Assembly: GCA_934047225.1 (NCBI GenBank)
Contig: OW204005.1
Location: 20,902,396 to 20,966,395 of the forward strand
Length of the DNA: 64,000 bases
Reading direction: 5' to 3'
Origin: Ypsolopha sequella
Lineage: Eukaryota > Arthropoda > Insecta > Lepidoptera > Ypsolophidae
Numbering within the stretch: the stretch's first letter is position 1; the number at the start of each line of letters is the position of its first letter. This document shows, piece after piece, positions 31,873 through 42,616 of the stretch. The position numbers were made by a program, and so were the translations under genes. The notes beneath the pieces were generated by a model. It did not search any database and was not told the origin of the DNA. It saw nothing but the letters and a program-made list of their open reading frames with translations.

Positions 31873-33681
31873 TTGGAATGGTTCAATGGTTACAAGATCC
31901 CATTAAGGGAAAAACCGTATCAGGGTTCTATTCCTTTAAACAATCAATTCTCAAATTCAGAAATGAATCAAATAAGATCTGAAATTAATAACTTACTAAC
32001 TAAAGGAGCTATTGAACTATGTAAAACTAGTAATGATCAGTTTTGTTCACCAGTGTTCACTATAAAAAAGCCTAACGGTTCTTATAGGTTTATTCTCAAT
32101 CTGAAGCGACTTAACAATTTTGTTGAGACGGAACATTTTAAACTCGAGGACTACAGGACAGCTTGTAAGCTTATACAACCTAATGATTTCTTAGCTTGTT
32201 TAGACATAAAAGACGCATTTTACATGATCAACGTCTATAAGGAGCACAGGAAGTACTTAAGGTTCTATTTTGAAGGTAAATATTACCAATTTAAGGTTCT
32301 ACCTTTTGGTCTGTGCACCGCACCACTCACATTCACAAAAATTATGAAACCTATTACAGCTTACCTGAGAGAAAGAGGCTTTACATCGGTTCTCTATCTT
32401 GATGACTATCTATGTATAGGTAGCTGTGAAAGAGATTGCCTACATAACATAAATTCTACAGTTCGCTTATTAGAAAGCCTTGGTTTTATAATTAACTCTG
32501 AAAAGACTGACTTTACACCAAAACAAAGGTGCAAGTTTTTAGGCCTTATATTCGATACGACAGACATGTCTATTAGTATCTCTACGGAAAAAAGAGAAAA
32601 TTCTTTGAAGCTAATTCAAGAATTGTTAAAGAAAAAGTCATTTACTATTAGATTTTTAGCTCATGTTGTAGGTAAATTAATATCAGCTTGTCCTGCTATT
32701 AAATATGGTATTCTGTATACCAAGGAACTTGAGAGATTAAAATACATAAATCTAAAGAAATTCAATAATAATTATGAAGCAAAAATTTCCTTAAATGATC
32801 ACTGTAAGCAGGATCTTCGTTGGTGGTCAAAGCACATCACAAAATCATGTAATAATATTAGAAAAAATAACTTTCAGATTGAAATATTTAGTGATGCCTC
32901 CATGGTAGGCTGGGGTTGTTCATGCGGAACACAGAGAACAGGAGGAGCATGGACAGATACAGAATCCAGTTTACATATAAACTCTTTAGAGTTACTAGCC
33001 GCCTTCTTTGGACTGAAGTGCTTTGCTTCGGATCTTAGAGATTGCAATATTCTTTTGCGTATTGACAATGTGACTGCTGTTTCCTACATTAATAGACAGG
33101 GAGGAACTCAGTATCCTCATCTACACCAGATAGCCAAAGTTATCTGGCAATGGTGTGAAAATAAGAATGTCTGGATTTTCGCGAGCTATATTAACACTAA
33201 AGAAAACATAGTAGCTGATTTTGAATCAAGAAAACAGCTGGGATGTACTGAGTGGGAGTTAGGTGATAGTTATTATCAAAACGTAATTTTGAACCTTAAT
33301 AGACCTTCTATTGATCTATTTGCTACAAGAACTAATGCAAAATGTCCATGTTACGTTTCTTGGCATCCAGACCCAGAGGCATTTACTGTGGATGCATTTA
33401 CCTTATGTTGGTCGAATTTACAATTCTATGCTTTTCCCCCTTTCTCTATGGTCCTTAAGACCCTGGAAAAAATTATATCTGATAAAGCGACAGGAATTGT
33501 AATTGTGCCGTATTGGAGTACACAACCGTGGATTCCTATATTTAGAAAACTATTAGTAAAAGAACCAATAATTTTTGACCCATCTCAAGATTTGCTTGTC
33601 TTGCACAATTCCAGGGAACCACATCCTCTTCACAAGAGTTTGCGACTGATGGCCGGACTATTATCAGGCAAGCTTTCATAA
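31873..33681 (+). CDS. DIRS reverse transcriptase / RNase H
   Basis: 602 residues from the first TTG at 31873, but the frame is open further upstream to at least 31681, overlapping gag in the -1 frame. There is no ATG before about residue 31, so frameshifting or an unusual start seems needed. RT motifs: NGSYRFILNLKRLN (about 68-81), DIKDAF (111-116), LPFGLCTAP (143-151) and the catalytic YLDD (175-178). RNase H: IFSDAS (about 336), SLELLAAF (about 370) and RIDNVTAVSYINRQ (about 396). The C-terminal 130 residues (PSIDLFATRTNAKCP...) are the segment seen after RNase H in DIRS/Ngaro proteins. I cannot identify an adenine methyltransferase domain. Confidence 0.94.
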   Translation: MEWFNGYKIPLREKPYQGSIPLNNQFSNSEMNQIRSEINNLLTKGAIELCKTSNDQFCSPVFTIKKPNGSYRFILNLKRLNNFVETEHFKLEDYRTACKLIQPNDFLACLDIKDAFYMINVYKEHRKYLRFYFEGKYYQFKVLPFGLCTAPLTFTKIMKPITAYLRERGFTSVLYLDDYLCIGSCERDCLHNINSTVRLLESLGFIINSEKTDFTPKQRCKFLGLIFDTTDMSISISTEKRENSLKLIQELLKKKSFTIRFLAHVVGKLISACPAIKYGILYTKELERLKYINLKKFNNNYEAKISLNDHCKQDLRWWSKHITKSCNNIRKNNFQIEIFSDASMVGWGCSCGTQRTGGAWTDTESSLHINSLELLAAFFGLKCFASDLRDCNILLRIDNVTAVSYINRQGGTQYPHLHQIAKVIWQWCENKNVWIFASYINTKENIVADFESRKQLGCTEWELGDSYYQNVILNLNRPSIDLFATRTNAKCPCYVSWHPDPEAFTVDAFTLCWSNLQFYAFPPFSMVLKTLEKIISDKATGIVIVPYWSTQPWIPIFRKLLVKEPIIFDPSQDLLVLHNSREPHPLHKSLRLMAGLLSGKLS

Positions 33682-33713
33682 GCTCCGGGATCAGTGAAGA
33701 GGCAGCAGACATT

Positions 33714-34613
33714 ATGTTAGCTTCCATATCTCTCAACACTCTCAAACAATACAAACCTTGCATAGTAGGATGGGCTAAGTATTGTAAAAATGAAGGAATA
33801 TCATTGATTAGACCTAGAATTTCCAATATTATTTCTTACCTTACTAAAAAATATCATGAAGGATTATCTTATGGCAGTTTGAATGCGCTTAGGTCAGCAT
33901 TGTCCTTAATTATTGGTTCCCATCTTGGAAATGATGATAAAATCAAAAGACTATTTAGAGGTTACTTTAAATTAAGGCCAACTGCACCAAAATATAATAA
34001 TACATGGGACGTATCAATTGTTCTTAATTTTATTGATAAGAATTATAATGAACATAATAATCTAGTAACAATCACAAAAAAGACTGCTACTTTATTAATC
34101 TTAGCTACAGGCCAAAGAGTACAAACAATTTCATTAATTGATATAAAAAATGTAGTAATAAAAACTGACTGCATAACAATTAAAGTAGACAAGTTGATCA
34201 AAACTTCAGGACCAACCAAGTGTCAACCATTTCTTACACTGCCCTTTTTCAAGAAAAGAGTAGCTATATGTCCTGCTAAAACCCTATGTGATTATTTAGA
34301 GTTTACTCGTAATCTGAGAACATCAGATTTATTATTTGTTTCACTAAGAAAACCTTATAAGAGCGTTTCCACCAGTACAATCAGCCGGTGGATCAAGCAA
34401 TGTATGATAGAAAGCGGAATCGATACATCTATATACACTACTCATAGCACAAGACATGCTACGACATCGGCTGCGTACAGTAAGGGGGTAAATATTGATG
34501 AGATTAGAAGGACGGCTGGTTGGACTGGTGAATCTGCAGTATTTGGTAGATTCTACAACAGACCTATTATAAATAATAATTCTTTCGCAGAGACAGTCTT
34601 TAGTGAAGATTAA
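33714..34613 (+). CDS. DIRS tyrosine recombinase
   Basis: 299 residues from the ATG at 33714. The frame is open upstream to at least 33603, giving SQEFATDGRTIIRQAFISSG before it, and overlaps RT/RNase H in the -1 frame. The N-terminal core-binding domain includes LKQYKPCIVGWAKYC. The catalytic set is visible: Arg in ATGQRVQTI (about 133), HSTRH (about 243), Trp in AGWTGES (about 270) and Tyr in GRFYNRP (about 280). This enzyme would integrate the circular DNA copy by Tyr-mediated strand exchange, without the short duplications that DDE integrases leave. Confidence 0.94.
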   Translation: MLASISLNTLKQYKPCIVGWAKYCKNEGISLIRPRISNIISYLTKKYHEGLSYGSLNALRSALSLIIGSHLGNDDKIKRLFRGYFKLRPTAPKYNNTWDVSIVLNFIDKNYNEHNNLVTITKKTATLLILATGQRVQTISLIDIKNVVIKTDCITIKVDKLIKTSGPTKCQPFLTLPFFKKRVAICPAKTLCDYLEFTRNLRTSDLLFVSLRKPYKSVSTSTISRWIKQCMIESGIDTSIYTTHSTRHATTSAAYSKGVNIDEIRRTAGWTGESAVFGRFYNRPIINNNSFAETVFSED

Positions 34614-34731
34614 TCTAAGATAATTATTTTGTAATAATCATGTTAAAATTTAAAATAAAAAGACAAAAAGTCGTTTTGTTTTTTATTTTAATTAATGTAT
34701 ATCTATTAATTTTACAACAAATCTTTGAACA

Positions 34732-34860
34732 TCTACACTTGTTATCTATTATCATCGAGGACGAGACAACAACGAACATAATTGATAGTCAAACGAACTT
34801 ACCTGTAAGTGAAGTTCGACTGTAATTATGTGAAGTTGTTGTCTCGTCCGAAGATGATAG
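34732..34860. repeat. DIRS internal complementary region
   Basis: The first half is the reverse complement of the outer left repeat (GTTATCTATTATCATCGAGG onward). The second half is the reverse complement of the outer right repeat (AAGTTGTTGTCTCGTCCGAA). The join reads AATT/GATAGTC, so it preserves the circle junction and defines both element ends. Confidence 0.9.
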
Positions 34861-34947
34861 GTCCCACCCTACCCTTTTCTTTTTCCTTACAATTCAGTAA
34901 TTGTAAGAAATTAGCCCTTGTTGTAAAATTAAAGAACTCTTTAAACT

Positions 34948-35147
34948 GAATGAAGTATTTAGATATGACCGTTGGGGGCAGCACTGTCGTGGCTGCGTTC
35001 TGTTTTTTCTTTCAGCTTTAAAATTGTGTGACGCAGTGAATGCAAAAACCGGGACTACACTTGTTATCTATTATCATCTTCGGACGAGACAACAACTTCA
35101 CATAATTACAGTCGAACTTCACTTACAGGTAAGTTCGTTTGACTATC
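34948..35147. repeat. DIRS right inverted terminal repeat
   Basis: Inverted copy of the left repeat, extended by about 40 bp (CAGTCGAACTTCACTTACAG...GACTATC) that exists only here and in the internal complementary region. Confidence 0.92.
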
Positions 35148-35149
35148 AA

Positions 35150-35740
35150 TAATTTAATACGAGTAATTTAATTATCTTGTAAAAAAGCTTGAATTTATCA
35201 AAAACACAACTCTTTGTTTTCGTTTCGTAGTGGGAAAGATGATGAAAAAAAAAGTGTTCACTAGGCATGTTGTAATTACCTTTATTATTAGTATGGAAGT
35301 AGATACATTTATTTGCGTTCAATATTTTTCTATAATATTATTTATTATACGAATTTATTCCAGAAAACAGTTCAATTTATATTTCATTTGCGTCTAGACG
35401 GCGACGACGAGCGGTTCAACTTTTTTCAAAACTTGACTTTTAAACTACAAACATATATCATGATTAGTATTTTTTCCGCGAGTGTACAGATGCGTGAATC
35501 GTCCCACTATTCTCACCCAAGCAGCCAAAACTCATGGTCCTACTTGTACCTTATTGCGGTCCTTTCACGTGCTAGTAGACGGGTACAGTCTCTGACTAAT
35601 AGAGCTACAAGCGCTAGTGAACGGGTCCCGTCGATTACGCAGTAGCATTCTTTCTCTTTCAAACTTATATTGACATGATGGGAAGGAACTGGCCGAATAT
35701 TTTACCGCACATTTCTATTCAATTCCCATAGTTTAATACT
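35150..35740. other. Unassigned stretch right of the DIRS element
   Basis: No supported gene. A 110-residue frame at 35313-35645 has no recognisable motif and opens with an AT-rich segment. I treat it as chance. Confidence 0.3.
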
Positions 35741-35744
35741 TAAA

Positions 35745-36206
35745 AGATTTTTCTTTTAATTTTTTTTTTCAGACAATATACGCCATTTTAAGACATAGTT
35801 TTCATTATTTCGGTATGTAAATTAACCATTATTTTTTATGATTTATTAAGGAATTGTCCGATGACCTTGTCACTTGAGAATTTTAGACATTATACTGATT
35901 GTGATGTGTGATTGCTTATAGAAAATAGTGGTCTGTCTCTGTCTGTCTACTCATCTGTCATCTAGCTGTCAAGTTAGTCAGTTAGTCTGAAGCAAATTAT
36001 TATAAATTTATCTTGATAGCAAAGGACAGCCATTACTCAAGTCACATCACACGATGCCAAATGGAAGTTGCAGCCTTTTCGTAAAAATATTCATCATTAT
36101 GAGGTTTTTTAGACCAAAACTTCGAAAATACGGCTTATTAAACCTAAATCTCGAAATGGTTTTCGAATTAACACACCTTAACATAATTTAATCAACGTCA
36201 ATTAGA
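35745..36206 (+). repeat. Family D repeat
   Basis: Colinear with the 8.3- and 63.3-kb copies from TACGCCATTTTAAGACATAG to TTAACACACCTTAACATAAT. Confidence 0.75.
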
Positions 36207-36444
36207 ATTTTTAAAATATGCACTTTTTTTAAAGTATTTCACTATTATTAGTTTATTTATTTCAGATTTACATATTTACTTATCAATCGACTACAATTTA
36301 TTACACTTTACACTTTTTTACTTTATGTTTGTAATTGTTATATTTAGATGATGTTATGTTTAGATTATTATGTTATACTTATTAGTTTTAACTTTAGTAG
36401 GATCCAGCAGAATAGCAGCGCTGTGGCTTCGGCTGTGGCATTAA

Positions 36445-36854
36445 AGCAATACCAAAAAGAAATGGGGTTTTTTCGAATCCATTTACTCCACTATAACGTC
36501 ATCTAAGTATTTCATTTTTAGGTAAATGTTTATTGAGTATTTGATTAAGATTCTCACCGAAGGAAAACCCGATTGGAAGAAATTTTCTCGATAGAATTTA
36601 ATTCTGGAAAGACCTCTAATTTTTTTTATTTTTTCCTGTAATTCTTAAATCCCAACTAATTTCATTGTGAAATTGCATCCAAAATGTAGATATTAAGTAT
36701 TTGTAAAGTCTCCATAAAAATCTTTTTGATAAAATAGCTAAGTCCATTTTATATTAATAAAAACAGACTTTTTGCTACTTTTCCACCAATCCGTCCCACT
36801 CACACTGAGGGTTTTTTCGCATGGAGTAACAGGGACGCTAAAACTTAGGCGCCT
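36445..36854. mobile_element. Family C MITE with exact TTAA duplication
   Basis: TTAA at 36441-36444 and 36855-36858. Starts AGCAATACCAAAAAGAAATG and ends TTAGGCGCC. The intact host sequence at 44.46 kb (GGCATTAAGCTGAGC) is the empty site and proves a TTAA duplication. Confidence 0.88.
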
Positions 36855-36867
36855 TAAGCTGAGCTGC

Positions 36868-37080
36868 TCCTCTATTCTGTATCTTTAGTTGCCAACTGGA
36901 CTGGGTGCCTATCATCAAAAACATAGCTAAAAACGGAACTTTCAAAATTGCCTTTAGTGGGTATTGAACTATTTACGAACTGTGACGTCACTTCAAGTGC
37001 GAACAAATAGACAATCGGAATTCAAAAGTATATCTATGTTTTTGATGATAGACACCCAGTCCAGATGGCAGATACATAAT
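36868..37080. mobile_element. MITE-A copy
   Basis: Starts CTCCTCTATTCTGTATCTTT and ends ACATAATAGGCCCT, within the host text GAGCTG/GACTCC. It carries the same inverted TGCCTATCATCAAAAACATA segments as at 11.1 kb. The target duplication looks like CTG. Confidence 0.82.
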
Positions 37081-37547
37081 AGGCCCTCTGGACTCCTTTT
37101 TCATAGCCACAGAATATGGCTATTTCGTTTGTAATTTGTTTAATTTTTTTTGTTTTGTTTTCTGTGGTGTTTGAAATAAAGCTCTTTTCTTTCTTTCTTT
37201 CTAAAAGATTAATTACATAAATTAAGGTAATATTAAAAATGCATTAAAAACAACCACAACCTTTTATTATATTTTTATAAGCAATAACCACTCTTTGTAT
37301 TATTTTATCCCAGCTACGCGTCTTGCTCTTTTGTCTTGTTTATTGACATTATGAAAATTAAAAAGGAAGGTGTTTTTTCTTCAGAATTCTCTTATAACGG
37401 CTTTTCTTATAAATTGCTTAAAAATACACTCCATTTTGCCGATAAAAATAATGGTCTTTCGATCGGTTAGCTTTCGTAACTTGATTTTTGTAATAATAAC
37501 GAGTAAATATTTTTGCAGATTCCTTGAATCAAAGAAGAATAGAACAA

Positions 37548-38032
37548 AAAACCAGCCAAGTGCAAGTTGGACTCGCGCACGAAGGATTCCGTACCATTAT
37601 CTATAAAAACGGCAAAAAAAACATGTCTGTCGTATGGGAGCCCCCTTAATGATTTTAATAAAAACGGCTCACCTCAATACGTGTTATGATCGGGAAAGCC
37701 GACCAGTTTCAGCAGATTTAGACTGCCTTCATCTGGGCGAGTGAAGACGTTAACGCGACGACGCGACGGCTTTCCCGATCATAACACGTATTGAGGTGAT
37801 GAGCCGTTTTTATATAAATCATGAATTATCCTCAAGTCTCATTTGATTCTATAGCCCCCTTTATATTTATTTTATTCTGTTTTTTAGTATTTTTTGTTAT
37901 AGCGGCAACAGAAATACATCATCTGTGAAAATTTCAACTGTCTAACTATCACGGTTCATGAGATACAGGCTGGTGACAGACGGACAGCGGAGTCTTAATA
38001 ATAGGGTCCCTTTGGGTACGGAACCCTAAAAA
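37548..38032 (+). repeat. SINE1 copy interrupted by a foldback MITE
   Basis: 37548-37647 and 37854-38032 are the two halves of a SINE1, from CCAGCCAAGTGCAAGTTGGA to GGAACCCTAAAAAC. The break lies in the AGCCCCCTT segment. Confidence 0.85.
37648..37853. mobile_element. Family B foldback MITE with 9-bp target duplication
   Basis: 206 bp inserted in SINE1, with AGCCCCCTT duplicated at 37639-37647 and 37854-37862. Inverted arms run AAAACGGCTCACCTCAATAC to the reversed GTATTGAGGTGATGAGCCGT, with CGATCATAACACG inside. Confidence 0.88.
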
Positions 38033-38050
38033 CAAGGCTATAAATATACG

Positions 38051-38440
38051 AGGGGCGTTCATTATAAAGTGATAATGAGGTACAAACTCTTTGGGTCCAA
38101 AAAAAGTAAATACTGTCTGGTAAAGCTAAAATACTGATTAGATTAAAACAAGTCTTTTGTCTGCCGTCTGTCGTAGCATGTTGACGAAAATGGAAAAAAA
38201 TTAATTGGGCGCGATTATTAAGTACCTGTACTTGAAAAATTTCACTATGGAAACGATTTAATCAAGACTTGCAGGATACTTTAGGAGCAAATGCTCCACC
38301 GTATACTACAGTGACACGTTGGTGCGCCGAATTTAAACGTGGAAAAACATCCACCAAAGATGACCCTCGCTTGGGTCGCCCCACTACAGTAGTGACCGGG
38401 GAAATTATTAAAAAATGTTACGGTACGTTTTATAGCCGAA
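38051..38440 (+). pseudogene. mariner fragment, 5' end only
   Basis: TA then CGAGGGGCGTTCATTATAAA, an end unlike that of the 13.5-kb mariner. The N-terminal transposase part follows (TTVTRWCAEFKRGKTSTKDD, GRPTTVVTGEIIKK), which is the helix-turn-helix and linker. It is cut at about 38440, where the LINE 3'-end repeat begins. Confidence 0.85.
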
Positions 38441-38445
38441 GAAAC

Positions 38446-38866
38446 AAAGATTTCAAATTCAAATTCAAATAGTTTATTTTGCAAAGCAGGTATAGATATA
38501 TACACTTTTTACACGTCAAATTTAATCTAATAAAGAAAATATATGTAATAAAATAATAAATGTAAATAAACTAAATTAAAGGTTTATTTAATTTATGTAG
38601 CAAAATATTTACGGTTAAAATGATAGGTAAATTATATATTATACAAGGTAAAATCCAATCAGCCGCCCGAACCCATACCGGAGACCCGGCCAGGGACCAG
38701 GAACAAGGTTCAATGATCACCAACCGAGCCCCCAGCACGAATCCAGGCGGCCGACCAAATCCCATCCTACACTAATAGGTTACATTATATAAATACATGC
38801 CTACCTCCGCCCATTCGATTAGTCTTGCTAAGAAAAAGGGCAAGAAACTTAGCAAGATCATCTCTT
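38446..38866 (-). repeat. LINE 3'-end repeat, minus strand
   Basis: Inverted copy of 7038-7462, with its TTCAAATTCAAATTC tail next to the mariner break, so this insertion probably truncated the mariner. The 64-residue minus-strand frame (38571-38765) is the same frame interrupted at 7.2 kb. Confidence 0.75.
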
Positions 38867-39451
38867 TTTTTTTTTAACATAAAACTTATACTATACAATT
38901 TATGACTTATAAATAATAAAATATACTTTAACCACGGGATAAGAAAATACAAGACAGCAGGAATTCAGGTTAATGAAAAAAAAGAAAAACATATATATCT
39001 TTGTCTACCTGTCTCATATAGTCTTTTTCCTTTTACAGTCTGTAATCAATTCGACTGGTAGTGTGCATTAGAGTGGATTTCAACTAATACGAAAAAAATA
39101 TTTTTCGTGCTCAAAGGATGCTCAGTGCCTATAAGATCAATCTTTTCGTTTTTTTTTTGCAGTAGAAGTTAAAGTTCCAGATTTTTTTTTTAATAATTTA
39201 ATATAATAATTTTGCCATAAGCCCCGCGAGTGTGAGCGAGAGTTCCGATAAAAATTATTTATTGCCCTGAATGTATTAAGATTTATACTTTTACAAAAAA
39301 AAAATCCACCCTCTTTTATTTGGATTTCAAACGTTCGTTTCAAGAACGCGGTTAAGAGATAACCTAACTAAATGGAAAAAAACATCATTAATGAATCGAT
39401 CTTTGATATTTTTGTAGATACGGCCTTTCAGCTTAATACCCTCGGTTTATA

Positions 39452-39931
39452 CAAGTGGCGCAAAAGTAATGTCACAATTTGAATTGGCTGCCAATTTGGT
39501 ATAAATGAAAAAAACAATCTCTGTTTTCAAAAACCTTTATTTGAAAGTGTAAAATTTATGAAAATGATTGGAAAAAATTGATATCAAATTGAATTGAGTT
39601 GATGCATAATTGCGTTTGTTTTACGGCATGTTGCTCGCAAAACATCTGGCTATATGGCTCCAAATTGGATTTCTCTTTCAAGACTTGCAAGGTTTGTGGT
39701 TTGTTGTGGTAAACGCGAGATTTTAAAAAGCCCCAAAAGAAGAAGTCTGGTGCTGTTAGATCTGGCGAGTAACAATAATTCTACGTTCTTGAGGTGTGTA
39801 TCGCTCCATGGCTTGTTGACAACTAATTCTCTATATATTTACATTATAACTGTCAAAGCACAGTGACATTTGGCGCCATCTGCAAAAATGGCAGCTAATT
39901 CAAATTATGACATTACTTTTGCGCCACCTTG
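39452..39931 (-). mobile_element. mariner/Tc1 deletion derivative
   Basis: 480 bp flanked by TA (39450-39451, 39932-39933) with inverted ends CAAGTGGCGCAAAAGTAATG / CAAGGTGGCGCAAAAGTAAT reversed. On the minus strand a start like MERYTPQERRII is joined directly to frame-broken C-terminal transposase text (SPDL...APDFFFWG and VYHNKPQT, in shifted frames). The middle of the transposase, including the first two catalytic Asp, is deleted. Confidence 0.82.
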
Positions 39932-40516
39932 TACATACATAGGCTTGAACTTGATTGTATAGAGGCTAAATTTTTACTCGCTAAAAAAGGCGAAAACTGA
40001 AAAGAATAACTATAAGCTTTTTCAAAAATATACACACCCACTTGAGCAAAATGTATTGAACAGCTGTTTCTTTTTGCGATTTCTGGGTTGGCTCCACAGA
40101 TATTTTTGTGAATGGCTCCCCATAGTAAAGTTGCTCGTATAGACGTGTCCAATGAGCGTTTTTCCTTGTGTCAAATTTAGTGTTAAATAAGGTTCCCAGA
40201 TGGCACTGTCGTATACTTTAGCAACATAATCAAAGACAAAATTTGCACAGATTGCAAACAAACTAAAAACCACTTTGACATTGATTGTTACGAATAATAT
40301 TTATCTATGGTGACATGGACAGCGCCATCTGGAGGAAAGCTATGAACTAAGAAAAAAAACAACAGAAAAAAGCTCATTTTCGTAAACGACTAAGTTTTTT
40401 TTTCCTTTTATTTGTTTTTGGTCTTTTTACCTTTAAAACTTTGCCATGGAGAGGCGGAACAGATAGTCCCTGCCTCAAAATCATACAAGCGAACTCATAC
40501 AAGCGAAATACCTTAA

Positions 40517-40896
40517 GGCGATACCAAAAAAAATGGGATTTTTTCGAATCCATTTACTCCACTATAACGTCATCTACGTACTTCATTTTTGGGTAAATGT
40601 TTATTGAGTATTTGATTAAGATTCTCACTGAAGGAAAACGCAATTGGATGAAATTTTCTCCATAGAATTTAATTCCGAAAAGACCTCTAAATTGTTTTAT
40701 TTTTTCCTGTAATTCTGAAATCCTAACTAATTTCATTGTGAAATTGCTTTCAAAATGTGGATATTATGTATTTGTAAAGTATTTTATATTAATAAAAAAC
40801 CGACTTTTTGCTACTTTTCCACGAATCCGTCCCACTCGTACTGAGAGTTTTTTCGCATATGGAGTAACAAGAACGCTAAAACTTTTACATATCGCC
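40517..40896. mobile_element. Family C MITE with TTAA duplication
   Basis: TTAA at 40513-40516 and 40897-40900. Inverted ends GGCGATACC and TATCGCC. This is the clearest definition of the family ends. Confidence 0.88.
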
Positions 40897-41281
40897 TTAA
40901 CTCATAAGAAAATCTCCGGAAATATATAGCTTACAAACTTGAAATTTAGCAGGTAGGTTTTTCTTCCACGTAGACACCTACTGAGAAACGATTTTGGCAC
41001 ACAGGTGTTCAAGTTTCTTGGGTATTTCTTGAGCGCGGGTGAAGCCTTCGGCAAAATGTTTGACAGTTCATAAATTAGATAAGTTGCCCAAAAGCGTTCT
41101 ATTTGTAAATTGATTAACGACGACACTTATTCAGTAATACTACGTATATTTTTTTCGTTAGTTAAGTAAATTTATTAACAAGAAATTTAAAGAATATAAA
41201 TAAGGCAATTAAATAACGTAGATAAAACTAAATTATGAATGATACTTAAAATAAACACTAACTACAAATAATATAAAACTA

Positions 41282-41600
41282 AAAAATATTATTTAAATAT
41301 CTGCCGCATAGGAAAGGGTCCCAGCAGGCTGGTGGCATTACCCCGTTGGATTGTGATCCGCTATCCGAGGTAGGCCCCAGCCCGCCGATCACCGCAGAAG
41401 CGTCGACCAGGCACGAGAATATTTCGTGGAAAAGTCGTCGCGCTTCTGGTCCCCATGGCCCAAGGGTTTCTACCCCAAAAGGCACAAATAATTATGTAGC
41501 CATCTCCTAAGGCTGCATATGTGCGCCTCTGCTGCAGCTGCCGCCACGCCAGCCTTAGTGGCGGTCGCATTGACGCGGGACGGGGCGAGTGTGTCCACAC
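41282..41600 (-). pseudogene. Retrotransposon pol C-terminal remnant, frameshifted
   Basis: GC-rich against its surroundings. On the minus strand YAALGDGYIIICA continues, after a frameshift near 41475, as GVETLGPWGPEARRLFHEIF...VDAS, then QSNGVMPPACWD. This pattern (YxxL...VETLGxWGxEA...QRxNAAxxLG) is familiar from the C-terminus of arthropod retrotransposon proteins. I cannot name the clade. It ends exactly at the hAT insertion site at 41600. Confidence 0.6.
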
Positions 41601-42608
41601 CAGTGGCGTACCTATCGGAGGGCTAGGCGGTGCAGTGCCCCGGGTCCCCCAAGCTCTGGGTGCCCCTCGGGCCCCTGAGCGACATTCGGAAAAGTTATTT
41701 AAATATCTTAATTGAATAAATAATTTTACTTTTCATTTATTTTAATTTCTTTTTACTCCGTCATTGTTTTATTTTTATTTATTTATTTTATTTATTTATT
41801 TATTTAATAACCAAAGAGAAATACATAATTTTACAATAGTAAGGTGTATCAGAAACCTGTAAGGGTTTTTACGTACACCGTCATTCCCGTCTTATGCAAG
41901 CATATAGAAAATTAGATGTACATGTAGTCTAAATAAATATTGATAATGCCTTATGATATCGAAATGCTTTGCGACAAATTCGTAAAATAATGGAATACAC
42001 ACAAACGTAACTAGGTAGGTATTTTTTATAGATACTTACTTATGACAATATGAGCAAACGTCCATTGTTGCTCTTTTTAACCATGGAGATGGAGATAACA
42101 AAAAAATACAAAGTTAAATAGCCGTTACAAACTTATCAATTGTCTTTCACACAAGAGCATAAGAACTATTTTAGTCCGTACATAACTCGATCTTAACTAG
42201 GAAGTGGACAAGTTAACACGAATATAGGATGATTTAATTGAATTATGTTATTATTTAGGGGAATAAGGTTAGGAGTAATAATATTGTTAAGGTCGAGTTT
42301 TTAAATAAGAACATATGAAGTAGGATACATATATTATACATGTATACATACACACATATATTATATATACTTTATTATATACTTGCATTGTATACAATAT
42401 TATGCAATATTACTGTGTAACTTAAAATAATATATTTAGTAACTAGCTTTGCTTTGTTATGCCTCGCAGTGGGCGTTAAAGAACTGATGATGAAGTAACT
42501 TTGAACCTTTAAATTATTTATATATTCTTTAATAAAACTTAACCAGTTTAGATAGGGCCCCAATTACATTATTGCACCGGGGCTCATAGCTAGGTAGATA
42601 CGCCACTG
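41601..42608. mobile_element. hAT-type element, non-autonomous, exact 8-bp duplication
   Basis: 1008 bp with CAGTGGCGTACCTATCGGAG at the left and GTAGATACGCCACTG at the right, flanked by GTCCACAC at 41593-41600 and 42609-42616. Subterminal GGTGCAGTGCCCCGGG / TTGCACCGGGGC are also roughly inverted. The interior is AT-rich (TTTA runs near 41758) and lacks transposase motifs. Confidence 0.92.
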
Positions 42609-42616
42609 GTCCACAC

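Larger units (their letters stand above)
30313..35147 (+). mobile_element. DIRS-type tyrosine-recombinase retrotransposon, apparently intact
   Basis: 4.8 kb with inverted terminal repeats (30313-30470 and 34948-35147), an internal complementary region (about 34732-34860) and, in order, gag-like, RT/RNase H and tyrosine recombinase frames. Inverted ends plus an internal region complementary to both is the DIRS arrangement, used to rebuild the ends through a circular intermediate; Ngaro and PAT use split direct repeats instead. No LTR, integrase or aspartic protease is seen. It lies in the large RGK intron, antisense to the gene. Nearly identical ends and uninterrupted frames suggest recent insertion. 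Confidence 0.93.
36300..37205 (+). repeat. Retroposon split by two MITE insertions
   Basis: Its uninterrupted relative is at 44340-44595. Here the same order appears in three pieces: 36300-36444 (ending GCTGTGGCATTAA), 36855-36867 (TTAAGCTGAGCTG) and 37081-37205 (GACTCCTTTTTCATAGCCAC to the TTTCTTTCTTTC tail). The gaps are a family C MITE and a MITE-A. Confidence 0.75.

Noticed and set aside
34640..34825. Small 61-residue ORF after the DIRS recombinase
   Set aside because: It runs into the internal complementary region and encodes a chance Phe/Leu-rich peptide.
41758..41805. TTTA-run as a retroposon tail
   Set aside because: It lies inside the hAT element with intact 8-bp duplication, with no retroposon body beside it.
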